From NCBI RefSeq assembly GCF_010389155.1, contig NC_057763.1:46048645-46112644 (forward strand): a stretch of DNA of 64,000 nucleotides, in the 5' to 3' direction. This DNA comes from Erigeron canadensis (taxonomy: Eukaryota; Streptophyta; Magnoliopsida; Asterales; Asteraceae). Below are positions 1 through 12,143 of this stretch, in pieces; within the stretch, counting starts at the first letter, position 1; each line of letters opens with the position of its first letter. The notes below the pieces were generated by a model. The model was not told where the DNA came from and searched no databases. It worked only from the letters and a program-made list of their open reading frames with translations. Position numbers and translations under genes: made by a program.

Positions 1-607
1 ACTGTAGTTAAAGTTTTATTTCTAATCGTGATAAATCTGTATGATCAGATTTGCTCGCTTGGTTCGTTTTGGTTGTAATTAAGTCCTTGATAGAAAAATT
101 GCCGTTAAAGTAAAAACTTATTGCCAAATAACGTAAGACGGTAAGAGTATGTCTTTAATTATCGCATATATCGCCATTCGGGCCGGGGAAATAAACTTAA
201 GCCAGTCAATGGGAGAAACTAGAAGGACCACAATTGTACCACGGAAAGCTAGATTGAAATGTGACCAGAGATAACAATAATTTTAAAACTTTAAGTGGGA
301 AATCTGTATGTACAGATTTTGCTTATTTGTGCAAGATGGGTACACTTGGTTTTAGACTTTATTCTTCTATATTGGTCCCAACTGTTTTTTTCAATTTTCG
401 TCCACAGCTAAGATAATGTTAATTTTCTTAATTAATTTTGGAATAAAAAAGACTTGATATATCATAACTCATAAGTACATCTTATTTCTTAGTTCGTTAA
501 TAACAAATTTAGGTTAACATGGGTGGGTCAAGTTGAGTAACGTCAAAGGTCAAACTGGGTTTATGGGCTTAAAGCCAACCAAAATAAAACTTACTTCATG
601 TTTTATA
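1..607. other. Gene-free AT-rich stretch
   Basis: No open frame with recognisable protein features and no RNA gene was seen. The stretch ends at the TA target site of a Stowaway-like element. Confidence 0.5.
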
Positions 608-865
608 CTCCCTGTGTCAAATCAAAAGTGTACACTTTTGAAATTTTCAAAGTCTTTTTCTCGCAACTTTGACCTTAAATATTTTTATTTATAATGTATA
701 ATATTTGATGAAAGTTATATGAGTTGATAGAGGTTTCAATATGTTTTCATTGAGCATAACTTTCATCAAATATTATATAATGCAATAAAATATATTTACG
801 GTGTAAGATACAAAAGAATGATTTTGACAAAATAAAATTGAACGCTTTTAATGGGACGAAGAGAG
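608..865. mobile_element. Stowaway-like MITE (Tc1/mariner type)
   Basis: The left end reads CTCCCTGTGTCAAA and the right end reads GGGACGAAGAGAG, so the termini are inverted copies of the familiar CTCCCT(C/T)NGTCCC Stowaway terminus. Both ends are flanked by TA (606-607 and 866-867), the target site of Tc1/mariner elements. The 258-bp body contains an internal inverted pair (tttgatgaaagttat and ataactttcatcaaa) that would fold into a hairpin. It encodes nothing and would depend on a transposase from elsewhere. Confidence 0.8.
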
Positions 866-867
866 TA

Positions 868-3800
868 TTTAATTTGGTTTAAAATAAAATTGATTTGGTT
901 CTATTTTATTTTAAATGTTGTAATAAACATATAAATATGCTCGATCGAGTCCATAATCAACCTGATCCAATTGACGCTCTTAAAATTGCCCCATTCAAAA
1001 GTTTTAATGGTTCCATCATCCATTCCTGCATATATTTGATAAATTGATCCTATATGAGTATAAATATAAATTCCAACTATTTGATCGAATATGTCCAATT
1101 ATACACTTGATGCCAAATTTCTTGGGACACATATATATATCCATGTCAAATTATATTTATGGCTTGTTTTTTGTGTATACACATACGTGAAAATTGGTCC
1201 ATTTAACGTGGGGGTTATGTTGGGTTCCTATCATGGATTATCTTGGTCCTTCACTCCATTCGGAGGTCCCACCCTCCAATATACTATATATCAACCCAAT
1301 GGTTTGACCTCCCTTGTCCATCTTTGTTACTAGCTAGTCTTTTCTCTTCCGTTACCTCCATAATATTATATTCTTCGTATATACAGTTATATACTAATTA
1401 ACAAGCTAGCATAAATATGAAGCTGGAGATATACTCGTATATGCGTTGTATATATGTAAATCAAATGTTACATGAATTTTATCCTACTAACATATATAGA
1501 AATTAATGAAAGCTAGAGCTTTAAATCTTTTCAGATGCGTTCTTTTAGCTATAATATTCGTGCTTGAATTAATTACATTTTTTATGCTAGCTATAAAATG
1601 ATCAAATGAGAAACTAACAATGGAATGATTATACAAACATTTTTTTATGTTAGCTTTCTCTTTCTAGTATATACAACCTTCTTATTAAAACATTTGTAAT
1701 TTAAAAGATAATTAAACACTCACATCTATGATCATTATATTTTCACCAATTAATAATTCTAATAAAATTTGAACCCTTAATTTTGGGGTGATTAACTATT
1801 TTATTCACATGAGGCGACTAATAATTAACTGAATATTTTTAGTTTCTGGATCGATCGAGCATTTTTATAGGATTGGTTGCGTAAATTGTTACAATTGAAG
1901 TTAATTTTAAAGATATGGTAATTAAAAAAAAATGAAATTTTAGTTAGATTTATAGACGTATGTGTTTTTTGGTAAATTGATAGTTAGAGATACATCAATC
2001 AAAGAAACTTGAAAAGTCACACTCTGTATTTTTATAGAAAAGGCATTATTATTATCTAATAAAAAATTTAAACTAAGTTAATTTGTGTATAAAAAGGTGA
2101 TTCACTTGATGAAGCTACTATGGTCTTCCACTGAGTTCAAATCCTCCCACTTACTTCCTCTTGTCCCTTTCTGTTGGAAGCTTCACTATGAGCATAAAAT
2201 CCCCACACACGCATATATCTGCATATATGTTTGCACGTATATTTAATTTGTTCACGCTAGCTACTACCGTGACAAATATTTGAATCATGATATACAGTAT
2301 GTTCCGGGTCCACTCTAGCTAGCTAGATTAATGTAGATGTATGGTACTTGTTTTGATATTATACACTGCTATTAATTAACCCAGGCGTCAATATATAATA
2401 GTATGTCATGGCGTCTGAATCTTTATGTGTATGTGTTTACACAAATGATGTTTCTTGAAAGATAGTGTATAGATACAAAAAGTAGTTTGTTCACAAGTGT
2501 GCGAGCTAGCTAGTAAGTGAAGGAGAGGTACTGTATTTGAGAGAGACGTTGAGATAGTCACATGTTAATTAAAGTTTGTAGAATTTACAGAGTTTGGAGT
2601 TGGATGATGTAAATTCATCAAGTATATAATGGAGGGTCTTAGAATTAATTAAGACCTTTTAAAGTTAACTGGGTAGAATATATGTCAATATCGTAGTTTT
2701 ACATAATACGAATCGGTATAAATATAAGAATAAATATGCTCATCTATAAGGCTATAACATAAAAGTTATTCATGGAAGGAAAAACCGAAAATGAGACTAG
2801 CTAATTACATATGATTGGTAATGGTCAATAAAATAAGATTAAGGTTAAACGTTGTTAAGTGGTTGGGTTTAATTTGCATGCTTCGACTTTGACTTCTTTT
2901 TGGGTTCTTCGGAAATTTCGAAACGAAATTACTTTCTGCATGCTCCTCTTCGAAGCACCCCTCTACTCTAGAGCACCCGATGACATTAATTAGCTCTACC
3001 TTTGGGAAATATTGAGTATATATTATGCTCCCTAATTGTAATACTAATTGGACTCATCGGATTATTTTTTAGAAAATTGTTTCCCCTATCGATACTATAA
3101 TTGACATAAAATTTTATAAAGATTTAGTTAAAGACTCGAAAGTCAAAACTAACGGAAACATCAAACAACCATTCCCAATCCCATAATCCCTTTCAACATT
3201 ATAAATTTTATGAGTGTAAAAGCATGTCATAAAAATGTACTAATTAAAGGCATTAACTTTTTATACATATATGTAATTAACCTAAACAAATAAACCAACT
3301 TATTATCTTAATATTCTTAGTAATCACTTTTACGATTACCATGAGAGAAAATAAATCGATTAAAGAGACATGTAGAAAATTTAAATGATTTTATGGTGTA
3401 TGTTCCCCATCATTAGGTTATCACTATAAAAACAATACACATAATCAACTCAATCAGTCAGTTATAACTATATATATATATATATATATAAAAGTTAATG
3501 TGAGAACTATAGATAACCTTGAAAACTTCTGGATTATAACTTCATGTTCATATCCATGTGAACAAATTCGTTCACACATGAAGAAATCATATTATACTTT
3601 ACTTATGTTCATATATGAATAGTTATTACATTAACCATACCTTTATATATATATATATATTGTTTGCAGTGTGCTCTTTGAATATCAAGACAGTATATGA
3701 GACCAAAAGGTTCTCACCCATTTATTTATTTTTATATATCTTTTGTTATGTTGGATTTCTTGAATAAAATAGGTAGCTAGTGACGACCTCTATCTAACGT

Positions 3801-4324
3801 ATCTTACCCGCTTGAAAAAATATATATATTATTTATTTGACAAGGAACCCCGAAAATCCCTTATCTGAAAGCTGATCAGTTAGTAGCATGTGCATTTCCT
3901 TGTAAATCCTTTTCAGGCAGGTATAAAATATTACCCATGAGAGAATTTGCAAGAATAGTCTAATACCCATGTATAGTTTACAAATCGATCTTGATTATCG
4001 AGTGGAGTGGCCACCACCCACCGGGTCTGTGTGTCCCAATTATTAACTAGTGTTTTCGACAACAAAACATGACCCATGTCTTTTGTTTTCTAGCATTTGG
4101 AAGGAATATATCTATTTCCATCCATCTTTCTGTTTGTAGCTAGTTTTTCATCATCTTAATTTCATTTCTTCTTCACCTTCACAAACCAATTTAATTTAAT
4201 TAAAATCCAAAAAACAACAAAATTTCCCCTTTTTCTAATTTCTAGCTTAAAGTTTTTTCACCATTAATTCTAAGCTAGCTAGCTAGCTAGCATACGTACA
4301 CGCACATCGGTCACACAAGAATTA
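868..4324. other. Long intergenic region upstream of the Dof gene
   Basis: About 3.4 kb of AT-rich DNA with several (TA)n tracts (near 3469-3490 and 3643-3660) and repeated tagctagc tetranucleotides, including a run just before the Dof start (about 4272-4291). Small open frames at 901-1098 and 1091-1333 have no recognisable features and are probably chance. The last few hundred bases should hold the Dof promoter and 5' leader, but no single element stands out. Confidence 0.45.
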
Positions 4325-4336
4325 ATGATGAGTTGA
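4325..4336 (+). promoter_or_regulatory. Three-codon upstream ORF overlapping the Dof start codon
   Basis: The leader contains ATG ATG AGT TGA at 4325-4336. The last base of its TGA is the A of the main ATG at 4336-4338, giving a TGATG stop/start overlap. A scanning ribosome would meet this tiny frame (Met-Met-Ser) before the Dof start. Whether it lies in the mature leader depends on the transcription start, which is not visible. Its effect on translation is inference. Confidence 0.5.
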
Positions 4337-4677
4337 TGGCATCGGTGAAATCTCGTGTAATGGAGAAAACGATTCAACTTCAACAACAGCAACAGCCGCC
4401 GCCACCGCCACCGCACGAAGCGTTAAAATGCCCACGATGTGATTCTTCCAACACAAAGTTTTGTTATTACAACAACTATAGTTTGTCACAACCAAGACAT
4501 TTTTGTAAAGCATGTAAAAGGTATTGGACAAGAGGTGGCACCTTGAGAAATGTCCCTGTAGGTGGCGGCTGCAGGAAGAACAAAAGAGTTAAAAGACCGC
4601 CCATCACGAGTAGTAATGCTCCGGCTACACAATCACAAGTTCATCATCATCATACAAACCCTAACCCTAATAATAAC

Positions 4678-4713
<36 letters not shown>

Positions 4714-5406
4714 CATGATCAAATTAATCAAATCCCATCATCTTCTACTACTACTAACAGCAATCATCATCTTAACCCTTTGTTTTATGGGTTGATAGCT
4801 CCTCATCAAAACTCTATTAATTATCCTGGATTTGATCCTACTACTAGGGTTTCTAGCGTGAATGAAAACCACCTTGTCCCGGGCGGATATAGCACTCTTA
4901 TTCAACCGCAGCATATGAATATCAATGCATCCGAATCGTTAGGTTTCTCGCCTATGGGTACAGCATCAGGAGGTTCAAATTTGAATTTTGGTAGCTACAA
5001 TAATAATTCCTTCATGTATGGTGGTTCGACTTGTAGTGCTCCTAGTACTATGGCTTCGCTACTAGCTTCCACTTTTAATCAACAACAACAAAGAGTTATG
5101 GGGGGTTTTGCAAACTATGATCATGATGGGATGATGAGTAGTTCCAATAACTTGGTAATTAAAGATCTGAAATTGGAAAATAATTCACAAAACAAGATCA
5201 TGGATTGGAATAATAATAATAACAGTAGTTTTCATGGTGGGCAAAATAAGAGTAGTAGTGATCATGATCGTCAGATTGATGAAGCTGTCGTTGTTGTTTC
5301 TTCTGGTGATCCGAATTCCATTTTATGGGACGCCGAAGGAGGAGTCTGGCTTGATCAAACGAATCACAACAATATTGGCTCTACTTCGGTTCCTTCCTTG
5401 ATCTAG
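4336..5406 (+). CDS. Dof-type zinc-finger transcription factor
   Basis: Encodes a 356-residue plant-specific Dof transcription factor. The single CX2CX21CX2C zinc finger spans roughly residues 31-85, with ligands Cys32, Cys35, Cys57 and Cys60, the invariant [19 protein letters not shown] core, and the basic tail [12 protein letters not shown]. Dof domains bind AAAG/CTTT elements in the nucleus. The N terminus is short and carries Gln and Pro runs. The rest is low complexity: a His patch, an Asn tract around residues 115-130 encoded by an AAT repeat, and Asn/Ser-rich stretches. The C terminus contains [13 protein letters not shown], a Trp-containing acidic block that could be activating (inference). 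The start is the ATG at 4336, because the codon before it is TTG. An in-frame alternative ATG lies at 4360. The coding region is uninterrupted. The Dof subgroup was not assigned, so no symbol is given. Confidence 0.95.
4678..4713 (+). repeat. (AAT)12 microsatellite in the Dof coding region
   Basis: Twelve uninterrupted AAT units lie in frame and encode polyasparagine. Slippage here would change protein length in steps of one residue without breaking the frame. Confidence 0.9.
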
Positions 5407-6734
5407 CTATCTATCTAATTGATTATATACCCCACAAAGCTAGATTTTCTTCTGGTTTTTGATCCTTGATCACCTTGTTTTTTTCGTCTGTTTCAATATT
5501 AGTACGTATAGGAAAATTTTATGTCAAAACATCGTCGATGGGAGGGGATTGGATCGGAGCGATCATGTCAGCTTGCAAACACATATATTAATTCCAGCCT
5601 TCTAAATTTTTCAGTGAACAAGGCTGGAACGTTTAATAAAAATATATATATATATATATATATATATTGGTTTTGCGCTGAGAGGAACCTCGGATCCTCT
5701 TCATCTCATCGGGCCAAGTCCGATTATCATGAAGAATTGAACACAGGATTTGTCAACAAGGATTTGGGAGCAATACTTCTGGTGTGTTCTTTTTTTTTTT
5801 TCTTATCTTTGCTGCTTGTATATATAGGTACTACTCATTCTCTATAGAAATTTGTTTTTTGCTTGATGGTTAATTATCGAGGGGGTATATTGGTATAGAA
5901 GTTATCGAGGGGGATATGTTTATTGTTTAATCTTACATTAATTTGTAAGCTAAGTTGTTTGAATTTTATCTTCATTCTTCGTTGTGTCATTATGTTAGTT
6001 TCAACTCAAACTTTATGGTTTTTATAAGAAAAAAATTAATGATAGTATATGATTCTTCAATTCTATATCACGTGCTATAGCTAGCTCATTGAGTTAATTG
6101 ATTTGGATCACGAAAAAAACCTGATATTTTGTAAAGATGATGATATGACGACTTTGTCTTCGGTGGTTATTAATATGTTTGAAAAAGTAATAATTATATA
6201 TGGTTAATCAGACAATATCAATATGTAATGTGTTTATATTAGCTAGGAATATATCTTAAAATCTGGGAACATGGCTGAGTTCAACTTTATTAGATTCTTT
6301 CAACTGTCTCTCGGAATGTGGAGCTAGCTAGCACAATTAAGTATACTACATTTGAACTTTGGGTTATGCTGCATGCCATAATTAAGTTGGTAATCAATCA
6401 ATTTGGATATTGTAAAGTAGCTAGGCATGTTTAACTTTGAGAAGAGAAAATTTCGTGTGCTTTGATCGAGTTATATGTGTTTTTCGGTATTGTTATCAAT
6501 TTACTTTTTCGAATGGGGCCGGGTGGGTTATATTTAGATACCAGTACTATTAGTAATTACGAGTAAGATACTAGTAAAAAGTTATACTATAAACAAAGAA
6601 GCAGAGGAATATAATGTGGAGTATATAAGTATTTAACATTGCATTTCCTATTAATTTGAAATCCAAAAAAATATAGTTTATTTGGTGGTGGTGGTGGTGT
6701 GCATGCAACTAGAGAATAGTACTCGTATACATTA
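5407..6734. other. Dof 3' region and intergenic DNA
   Basis: The Dof 3' untranslated region probably occupies the first few hundred bases. It includes a (TA)n tract at about 5642-5668. A 108-codon open frame at 5521-5847 crosses that repeat and a poly-T run, and looks like chance. A (GGT)n tract lies near 6684-6699. No further gene was recognised. Confidence 0.45.
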
Positions 6735-7049
6735 GACTATCTCCAATGAGGATGTTTTTGGGATGTTTTTGGGTGTTCTTAGGTGTCTTTAAATATCCTT
6801 TGATGCGGTTGAAGCTTGTCCAAAACTAAAGATTTTTTGATGCATGCCCTTACTCAAGGGCATGCCCTTAGGTGCCCTTACTTATTATTTTTTTGTTTTT
6901 AGTGGTGTTAAAGGATATGTAAGGATGTTTGTATGATTGGAGATAAAATTATAGGATTTTAAGGATTTATAAAGATGTGTAAAGATTTGTAAAAATATAA
7001 TGTGGCAGCTCAAAGACGCATAAGAACGTACTTAGCATTAGGGATAGCC
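6735..7049. mobile_element. PIF/Harbinger-type MITE, copy 1
   Basis: The ends are inverted: gactatctccaatg on the left and cattagggatagcc on the right. TTA lies at both flanks (6732-6734 and 7050-7052), the 3-bp site typical of PIF/Harbinger elements. The 315-bp body holds no coding sequence. A second copy in the opposite orientation is at 20479-20779 and shares blocks such as caagctt-containing and ttataattttatctccaatcata-like sequence. Confidence 0.75.
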
Positions 7050-7052
7050 TTA

Positions 7053-8309
7053 TGAGTGCTAACGTACTTAATTTAGGGTGTTCATTGTCATATGTTTCCA
7101 TTCATTTGGACTACTCGAGAATTTACAATTCAATGTCTTACTTTCTTTTACATATTAGATCGTACTCTGATTTTATTCTCCTTCAATTAATATCGTTTTT
7201 CTGTAACTATAGAACAATGACAATAATAATAATAATACAAATATACAATTGAACTCATGTAGATCGAGTTCATTTAGCATAAGAAATCATTCAATATAAC
7301 ATATATATATTTTCTTTGTGGCGGAACGTATACTTATACGGCGAATTTCTACTAGTCCTGGTGGTCCAAATCTATGCTACTATATATACTGATCATGTGC
7401 AGCCCAATGAACTCACTTTCTTAAAGCTGTACTTGCACGTGACTCCTTCCCACTCATGTCTAAACCTTTAATCAAACTGTAGTTAACCAAATACTGTATA
7501 TGATGTATCTAGTCTAAGTTATTTCATGCAGTAAGATATTGCGATATATATAAGCAATTTTCTCTCATCTCTTACGTACTTCAATTGTGATCTTGTTATT
7601 AGGACTAATATAGTAGCTAGTAGACACCCCGGCCATTTGTTGTTATTTTTGGGATCATTCTGTCACTTTAAGAAAATTTTTGCATATCGAAAATACAGTA
7701 TATACATATTTATATACTGCTAGCTAATTAAAGCTTGTATAATCTAGTACTATACATCTAGCTAGCTAGCATATATATATATATAGAAAAAAGTTTCACT
7801 TTATACGCATGCATGTTATGTATGTATCTGATGCTTTAATCAATTAGCTTTTGGTGTACGGTGAGGAAGAGGCATGACATGATGAAGATCAAATTAAGAT
7901 ATGTGCACACCAAATTAATGTACAAAGTTTTCTGATATTAAGACCGCCTTTTTGTGCACACCATGATAACATTAATTTTAAATTTTAACATGTAAACCAT
8001 TTTGGAATTTTTGGTATATAAATAAATTTGAATTTGTGATGTTTTATCAAATAAAAACATGAAACTATATCATAAAACGGAAAGATAATAAACTGACCAA
8101 AAACATCTTAAAAAATTCTTGATCCATCCTAATGTCAAAAACTAAGGCGTTAGTTCTTCTATATATACTTTCATTATTACCCTTTTTTTTTGTTGCTGTT
8201 TTTTACTCGTCTTTTCCTTAACTTATTAATTACTTTGATTCCAATATGAATTAGTTGGCCCTCTTCATTTCAAATCTGGCACTTTGGGAAAAAAATGAAA
8301 TGATACAAT
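7053..8309. other. Intergenic region
   Basis: AT-rich, with (TA)n tracts near 7772-7785 and many tagctagc motifs. A 66-codon frame at 7052-7252 starts in the MITE target site and has no protein-like features. No gene was seen. Confidence 0.4.
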
Positions 8310-9012
8310 TAGGGACGGAGTCAAAACTTATTTTGTATGGGGGCAAATTTAAATGTCTCTTGTTATATTTATTAGAGTCATTTTTGAAAGAAATTTTTTT
8401 TAAAAAAAAAAATTGACCCTCACATGAGAATTAGAAAATATGGCCTCTTAAAATAATTTGGTGTGAGTACAAGTTATGAGAACTTGAACATTGGTCTTTG
8501 CAATTTTGGCAAATGTGCAGGAGGGTTGCATTATATTAAACAACATAAAATGATATGCAATATAGCCTCTACACAAATTTTCACCTGACTATTGTGATTA
8601 CTATTATATAATAATTTGAAAATAAAATATCATTTTCACATATAGCTATATTATTTATCAATGTATGATACATTAACTCAAACAAATAAAATAGTTCTTT
8701 CAACTTCTATTTTTAAACTCTATTAAAAATCAACACTTTTTTCAACTTCTCCTTTTAAACTTTATTAAAAATCAAAATAACTTAAGATTTTTACTTTATT
8801 AATAGAGGATTTTGTCTCAAAACTAATGCTTCCAACATAAGTAACATACTTGCAAAGAAGAGGCATAAGACAACGATGGTGACATTTATATGTATTTATT
8901 TATTTATATTTTTTAAGAACAAAATTACAAATATACCTTTAAAAAATTACATTGTACCAAAATTGGAATGGAGGCAATTGCCCACACTGCCCCCATTGTG
9001 GAGCCGTCCCTG
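8310..9012. mobile_element. Non-autonomous hAT-type element
   Basis: Begins TAGGGACGGAGTC and ends GAGCCGTCCCTG, an imperfect inverted repeat of hAT type. A perfect 8-bp duplication GATACAAT flanks it (8302-8309 and 9013-9020), the target-site length expected for hAT. The 703-bp interior is AT-rich and has no transposase frame. Confidence 0.85.
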
Positions 9013-9020
9013 GATACAAT

Positions 9021-9346
9021 AAGATCAGACTGAATGGATAACACTTGTAAACTCTGCTAGTTAATTATGAATACGATATGATACTAGCTAGCTAGTTATA
9101 TATATATATATATATATATTTCGCATTAGTATTACCAATATTCCACCGATCTAGCTAAACGGGCTTTTGCTTAAAACCGTTTCATCTTGAATGGCACAAT
9201 GATCCGATGGCAAACATGGTTCATTAATTTAATTATTTACTAAAATGAAGACATAAAAAATGCCATATTTCAAGTATATGGATAGGGAATTGGTTATACG
9301 CTGAAAATCAGTTTTTAAAGAGTTTAAAATGCTAACCAAGCTTTTA
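9021..9346. other. Intergenic spacer
   Basis: Contains a (TA)n tract near 9099-9119 and no gene. It lies between an hAT-type element and a MITE. Confidence 0.4.
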
Positions 9347-9709
9347 GGGGGTGTTTGGTACAATGGAATGGAAAGAGTGGAAATGGAATGAGAAACACTT
9401 CTCATGTTTGGTTGTAATAGAGAATGAGAAAGAGAATCGAGAATAGGGAATCGATTCCATTCCCTCAATTATTTATGAAATGTAGAGAATTGATGGGAAT
9501 GGAAATTTTTAATTTTTTTTTTTGTTTTAGTGATGTTATATGTATTAAATTTGATTATTATTTAAAATTTAGTATTTTTTATATATTCATTCTATGCTTG
9601 TACCAAACGACGGAATCAATTCTCTTTGCAAATACTCATTCTCTTTCCCACTATATTCATTCTCTATTACATATTCATTCTCTTTGATTCACTCATACCA
9701 AACACCTCC
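9347..9709. mobile_element. MITE with GGGGTGTTTGGTA ends
   Basis: The left terminus ggggtgtttggta is mirrored by taccaaacacctcc on the right. Subterminal repeats of the ATTCTCTTTC/GAATGAGAAAG type face each other, so the element can fold back. The flanks share TA or TAG, which favours a PIF/Harbinger or mariner-type MITE without settling which. Short open frames on both strands here are by-products of the inverted repeats. Confidence 0.65.
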
Positions 9710-9786
9710 TAGGTGTACGTGTGTACGAATTGAAGAATTATAGGAGCCGAACTTAATATATATATATTAAGCTATGGTGGTTTAGG

Positions 9787-10297
9787 CACTAAAATAAAAT
9801 TGTCATTTATTCACACCTACTTAAAACAAGTGTGAAAAAATTGCTTAATTTGTTCACACTTAAAAAAGTTTAAAAAGTATTCACTTTTAAAAATGTGAAT
9901 AAATATGAAAAATTGTAATTTTTTCACACTTATATTTGTGGAAAGAAAAAGTTCACACCAAAAAGTGTAAACAAATGTCAAAAATATTCACATTTAAAAG
10001 TGTAAAAGTCAAATTGTATCACCTAAATTCTTTACACCTCTCTTATGCGAAGAAATTTAGTGTTACAAATTAATCTTCACATTTCTAAGTGTGAACAATT
10101 AAGATACTTTTACACACTTAAAAGTGTGAAACTTTTTTTTTTCCACATAAAAGTGTGAAAAATTTATAATTTTTTAAATTTTTTCACACTTTTAAAAGTG
10201 AATACTTTTTAAACTTTTTTAAGTGTGAACAAATTAAGCAATTTCTTTACACTTGTTTTAAGTTGGTATGAATAAATGATATATTATTTTTGTAGTG
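9787..10297. mobile_element. CACTA-type foldback element, copy 1
   Basis: Starts CACTAAAATAAAAT and ends ATTTTTGTAGTG, and is flanked by a 3-bp duplication AGG (9784-9786 and 10298-10300). These are the hallmarks of CACTA/EnSpm elements. The whole 511-bp body is an imperfect palindrome built from many copies of a TTCACACTTTTAAGTGTGAA-like unit. No transposase is encoded. Such repeats resemble the subterminal transposase-binding arrays of CACTA elements, although that role is inference. Confidence 0.85.
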
Positions 10298-10300
10298 AGG

Positions 10301-11603
10301 GTTTTGTTTAAGGGAAATAATCCTTCCACAACCATTTTTAGCCATATACAACACTGTATGTATTATACAGTTGTACAGTACAATCTTATAATGCAAACAT
10401 TGTTGTGTATGACAAAAACATGTGTAAGGATCACCTCCCTTTGTTTAACTTTTTTGAGTATATATAGAGCTATTTGTATTTAACGAGTTCAACTAATATA
10501 GTTGGAGTTAGTTTAATTATGATCATATAAACTAGTTTATTTGAATCTTAATACAAATTTAGTTAAAATAGAGTTGTCCTAAATATTAATCACTATACTT
10601 TCATATTAAAACAATATTACAATGTATTTCTCATTTGGACTGTTTACTGTCTTTTTTCTAAATAAAGAAATAATTGAATTCTTGTCTCTGGACAATTGGG
10701 CCAGGTTTCTGAAAGCCTTAGTACTCAAAATCATAATAGCCCCGGGACTCGATAAACTGTTAGGCTGTTAGCAAAATAAGGCCCAAATTCTAAAGACGCT
10801 ATCTCAATTAAACGGGTCAGGCAAGGCAACTTCTTTTCCTTCTTTTTTGATTTCTTCTTTTCTCTTAAACGGGTTCGATACTCATCCCATGCAAAGGTTG
10901 AAGGGTCTTTCTACCATTTAAGTAAAAACTGAAAGCAGCCTCTCTACTTAGGTAGAGGTAAGGTCTGCCTACATCTTAACCTCTCCATACACCGGAAGGC
11001 GGCACTGAGCAGTTACTTACTTACTTACTTCTAGATTAAAAAATTTAGTACCAACTTAACGATTAGTCAGGCGCCATTTATTTTAAGGGAAACGATATTT
11101 GTACAATTAATTTTTATAGATGTACCACAATGTACAAGCCGTATTGCTAAATGTATAAGTTAACAATGCACAGTTGTGGTACATCTATCAAAAGAAGTGG
11201 TACGAATATCACTTCCATTATTTTAAGGCCTTATTTTAATAAAAACTACATCACAATTGGAAATTAACCTTATCAGTTGACAATATACATTTTTAAGCAA
11301 CATAATTTATTTATAAAATTAATATCTATTTTTAATATGTTAATAAAATAACAAAGTTCTAAAATGTGTTATTTGATTACATTTGATTTTTCTTTTGAAA
11401 ATAAAAGTCTTTCGATTATCAAATACTACTTAGTTCTTTCATGCTAGAATGAATTTCATTCATTTTTTAATCGATATTTAATAAACAAAGTTTCTACTAC
11501 TATACACTGTTTATCAGATATAAAGCATTTTAATAACTGTATTCCGTATCTGTTATACTAGTAAACATTTTATTATTATTATTATAATTATAATTAGTAT
11601 AAA
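10301..11603. other. Intergenic region with small repeat fragments
   Basis: Contains a fragment at about 10934-11000 (cctctctacttaggtagagg and following) that resembles a block at 36338-36420 and recalls the 3' part of plant SINEs. A foldback of about 125 bp lies at 11087-11215, with ends gggaaacgatatttgtac and gtacgaatatcacttcc. A (TAT)n tract lies near 11572-11585. No gene was seen. Confidence 0.4.
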
Positions 11604-12133
11604 TACTACAACAAAAATGTCAATTGCTCACATTTATTTCATCGTATTTCTAAAAAGTGTGAAAAAATATGTTAATTTATTTCATTGCATTTTGTTTAAA
11701 AAAAATTCACATTTAAAAGTGTGAAAAAAATTCAAAAATTATACTTTTTTTCACAAATATAAATGTATAAACAAAATATTCACACTTAAAAGTATGAACA
11801 AATGTCAAACATTTTCACACTTAAAAGTGTAAGTAATTTGTGACACCAAAATTCCCCACACAAGAGAAAGTGCGAGGAATTTGAGTGTGACAAATTAGCT
11901 CTCACACTTTTAAGTGTGAACAGTTATATATTATTTTTACACATTTTAAAATGTGAACATTTTGTTTATATATATATAATTGTGAAAAGAGTTTGATTCT
12001 TTAACTTTATTCACACTTTTAAATGTGAGTTTTTTTCAAACATTTATAAGTGTGAATAAATTAACAATTTTTTAAACATTTTTAAAAAGTGCGAAAAAAA
12101 TGGGTGTTAAAAAGTAAAATATTTGTTGTACTG
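11604..12133. mobile_element. CACTA-type foldback element, copy 2
   Basis: A relative of the 9787 and 19657 elements. It begins tactacaacaaaaatgtcaa and ends tatttgttgtactg, with slightly degraded CACTA termini and AAA on both sides (11601-11603 and 12134-12136). The interior again consists of facing cacacttttaagtgtgaa-like units around a central axis. The Pack-MULE target site begins directly after its right end. Confidence 0.75.
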
Positions 12134-12143
12134 AAATAAATAA

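Noticed and set aside
901..1333. Two overlapping small frames near the window start
   Set aside because: Opposite strands, AT-driven composition, no domain, no splice support.
5521..5847. 108-codon frame downstream of the Dof gene, and a possible microRNA-like hairpin around aaggctggaa near 5598-5630
   Set aside because: The frame crosses a (TA)n tract and a poly-T run. The hairpin is short, and I could not match it to a known microRNA family with confidence.
10860..10900. Possible tRNA gene from gggttcgatactcatcccatg
   Set aside because: No cloverleaf could be built around this B-box-like stretch. It is more likely a SINE remnant.
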